Shown: piece by piece, positions 12,368-13,979 of the stretch
Position numbering within the stretch: the first letter of the stretch is position 1
How the letters are laid out: each line of letters opens with the position of its first letter
Origin: JAUZQZ01 sp036985955
Lineage (GTDB): Bacteria > Pseudomonadota > Zetaproteobacteria > Mariprofundales > Mariprofundaceae
Direction of reading: 5' to 3'
Assembly (NCBI GenBank): GCA_036985955.1
Contig: BTQQ01000029.1
Span: forward strand, 1 to 13,979
Length of the DNA stretch: 13,979 bases
Program-made: the position numbers and the translations under genes
The notes under the pieces: generated by a model
Told to the model about the DNA's origin: nothing
The model's input: the letters and a program-made list of their open reading frames with translations, nothing else
Databases searched by the model: none

Positions 12368-13783
12368 ATGATTTCCGGACTTTTTGGCCGCATTCCAACG
12401 CGTTACTGGGGGCTTGCCTCCCTTGTCGGACTGACTGTGGTCTATCTCGCGCTGTTTCGCTACGACGATTACGGCATCGATGAAGGAGCCGCGCGGGCAC
12501 TGTTACTGAACTGGTCTATTGTGGATCAAATCGCCAACCCTGTTTCCTTTCTCGGCGCACCCGACTTGCGGGCATTATTGTTCATTCCGCTGGACTTTCA
12601 CTGGGCTGGCGACCTGATCGCCGCCAAGGTGCTCACACTGTTCCTCATGCTGGGACTTGCCCTGATGCTTCATCACTGGGCGGAAAAACATCTCGGTCCG
12701 GAAGTGGCATTGATTGGAACCGGTTTGCTCATGATTGCCCCTGTCAGCGTGATGCAGGTGGATGCCATTGGCAAGGGACCCTATCTGTTACTGGCCTTTT
12801 ACCTGGGTTACTGGTTTGAGTCCCGTTACCGCGATTGCAAGCACCTGATTCCCAGCGATTTCTTTATGTTGTTGATAGCCGTTGCTCTGGCGGTAAGTCT
12901 GCATCCCGCGGGGTTGGCGCTCCCCGCCGCCATTGCATGGCATGGATGGAAACGGCCCATCGGCAGAGAGAAATGGCGAAACCTCTTGATTGGACTTTCG
13001 ATCGTCACCATCCTGCTCCCTTTGATTCGATGGGGCTGGCCCGAACTGAACTGGTGGGCCAATCCGCTACCGTTTCTGGGCACTGTAGTGACTGGACCAC
13101 AATACGGCGGCACCCCGGACACATGGGTTTTCGGTCTGCTGATATCCGCCCTGCTGTTGGTTATCTTTGCGTTTCGTTCCCGTAAATTCACATCGGATAT
13201 TTTTGGTCTGGCGCTGGCGCTAAGTGTTCTTCTCGGATGGGTAGCTCCCGATGGTGGCTGGGTCTTGCTGTCACTAACGTTGCTGCTTTATTTCGGAGCC
13301 AGTCTGGCTATTGATCTGAACAGAAAAATCAGATGGCGGCATGGCCTGCTTGGAGAAAGGGGTATGGTCGTATTGCTGATTATCCTTACATCCACGACCT
13401 TTATGCTGACTAACCGGCATATTCGCTATATCGCCAGTCATGAACTCACTTCAGACACCGATGCCGTCATCAAAAGACTGGCTGCAGAGGCTGCCGACCA
13501 CAACAAACCGTTTCTGGCTGCCAGCCAGTGGCCTGGACGCACCATGCTAGCCTGCAAACGCGAGGTTTTTCCTTTGCCTCACGCCGCAAAAAGCCCCGAA
13601 GCCCTGCGCAACAATATTCGTGGCATTACGCATCTGGTCTTTGACCACAAAGACCCGCGCAACCAGGCTCTGGCAAGCCAGACAGCCATGCTGAGTGATT
13701 CTCTGGAAACACTCGCACTGATGTCGGGTGGTGTTATTCTCAAAGCCCGCAACCAGCAAGAAAAACCATCCTCAAATCCCTAG
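12368..13783 (+). CDS. polytopic inner-membrane protein, possibly GT-C-type glycosyltransferase
   Basis: A 471-residue protein with roughly nine or ten hydrophobic helices (first at 14-30, then from about 84 onward to about 350) and a soluble C-terminal region of about 110 residues. The first extracytoplasmic loop carries YDDYGIDEGAARAL; an acidic pair (D38-E39) just after TM1 is where GT-C enzymes such as ArnT/PMT relatives place catalytic acidic residues. That is the only functional hint, so the assignment is tentative and the substrate unknown. ATG 12368 is preferred over GTG 12362 because GCGGGG lies just upstream. The 89-bp gap after the regulator gene shows only weak inverted repeats (TCATCA/TGATGA) and no clear terminator, so co-transcription with the regulator is possible but unproven. 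Confidence 0.6.
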   Translation: MISGLFGRIPTRYWGLASLVGLTVVYLALFRYDDYGIDEGAARALLLNWSIVDQIANPVSFLGAPDLRALLFIPLDFHWAGDLIAAKVLTLFLMLGLALMLHHWAEKHLGPEVALIGTGLLMIAPVSVMQVDAIGKGPYLLLAFYLGYWFESRYRDCKHLIPSDFFMLLIAVALAVSLHPAGLALPAAIAWHGWKRPIGREKWRNLLIGLSIVTILLPLIRWGWPELNWWANPLPFLGTVVTGPQYGGTPDTWVFGLLISALLLVIFAFRSRKFTSDIFGLALALSVLLGWVAPDGGWVLLSLTLLLYFGASLAIDLNRKIRWRHGLLGERGMVVLLIILTSTTFMLTNRHIRYIASHELTSDTDAVIKRLAAEAADHNKPFLAASQWPGRTMLACKREVFPLPHAAKSPEALRNNIRGITHLVFDHKDPRNQALASQTAMLSDSLETLALMSGGVILKARNQQEKPSSNP

Positions 13784-13793
13784 AGATTGAACC

Positions 13794-13935
13794 GCGAAGG
13801 ACGCAAAGTTTCACAAAGTGGCTCAAGCAGTAGAGAAATGTGGCGCGAGCTTTATATACCAGCCATCAGGACTTTCCCACTGTCCATTGTGGACAAAATA
13901 CAGGCTAGTTCCTTTGCAAACTTTGCGTCCTTCGC
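13794..13935. repeat. intergenic palindromic element with 18-bp perfect arms
   Basis: GCGAAGGACGCAAAGTTT at 13794-13811 is the exact reverse complement of bases 13918-13935. The pairing probably continues inward past a one-base offset (CACAAAG against CTTTGC). Inside is a second hairpin, TGTCCA-TTG-TGGACA (13881-13895). No ORF lies from 13784 to the window end. Short GCGAAGGACGC-type palindromes recur as dispersed repeats in various bacterial genomes from memory, so this may be a REP/BIME- or MITE-like element; it could also act as a strong terminator for the membrane-protein gene. Confidence 0.8.
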
Positions 13936-13979
13936 AGTAAAATTTCCGTGGAACAACGAAGGTCTATCAAAGAAAAAGG

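Noticed and set aside
1..13979. CRISPR array, tRNA, rRNA or IS element
   Set aside because: No regularly spaced repeats, no cloverleaf-like or rRNA-like sequences and no transposase frame were seen on either strand.

Overview
The window is bacterial chromosome from a Gram-negative organism, most likely a member of the Pseudomonadota. The evidence is outer-membrane beta-barrels with Sec signal peptides, a lipoprotein with a lipobox, an NsrR-type Rrf2 regulator and mid-range GC. The class cannot be resolved from the sequence alone. No rRNA, tRNA, CRISPR array, transposase or integrase was seen. Genes are densely packed in operons.

Region 1 (1-3719, + strand) is a metal-responsive envelope operon. 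It runs from the 3' end of a CPxC thioredoxin/glutaredoxin-like gene to a MerR regulator with the Hg/Pb-type three-cysteine spacing. Then come two outer-membrane beta-barrel proteins, a periplasmic MerP-like HMA protein (CPFC) and a six-bladed NHL-propeller lipoprotein. Several junctions overlap by a few bases (ATGA type). It looks like a metal (probably mercury) handling operon, but not a canonical mer operon: merA and merT are not in view. A hairpin at 3716-3749 separates it from convergent genes.

Region 2 (3756-9435, - strand) is an operon transcribed gpmI -> MotA/TolQ/ExbB-like channel -> one-TM protein with a von Willebrand A domain -> SulP anion transporter with STAS and cyclic-nucleotide-binding domains. 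The middle pair resembles a proton-driven stator (MotAB, ExbBD, ZorAB) in which the usual peptidoglycan-binding domain is replaced by a vWA domain with an intact MIDAS. GpmI belongs to the longer plant/trypanosomatid-like subgroup.

Region 3 (9468-12278) looks like a nitric-oxide/oxidative module. On the - strand it encodes a soluble group-1 truncated globin, a second truncated globin with an N-terminal transmembrane anchor, a 2Fe-2S/FAD/NAD(P)H reductase, and a 33-residue membrane microprotein that is a near-copy of the globin anchor. A strong terminator follows. Divergently on the + strand lies an NsrR-type [Fe-S] regulator. I infer a split, membrane-associated counterpart of flavohaemoglobin under NO-sensing control. 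Both globins carry Lys at E10, as in the NO-dioxygenating algal THB1.

Region 4 (12279-13979) holds a polytopic membrane protein that may be a GT-C-type glycosyltransferase. It is followed by a non-coding palindromic repeat with 18-bp perfect arms.

The best candidates for undescribed biology are the MotA/vWA pair and the anchored-globin/microprotein/reductase cluster.
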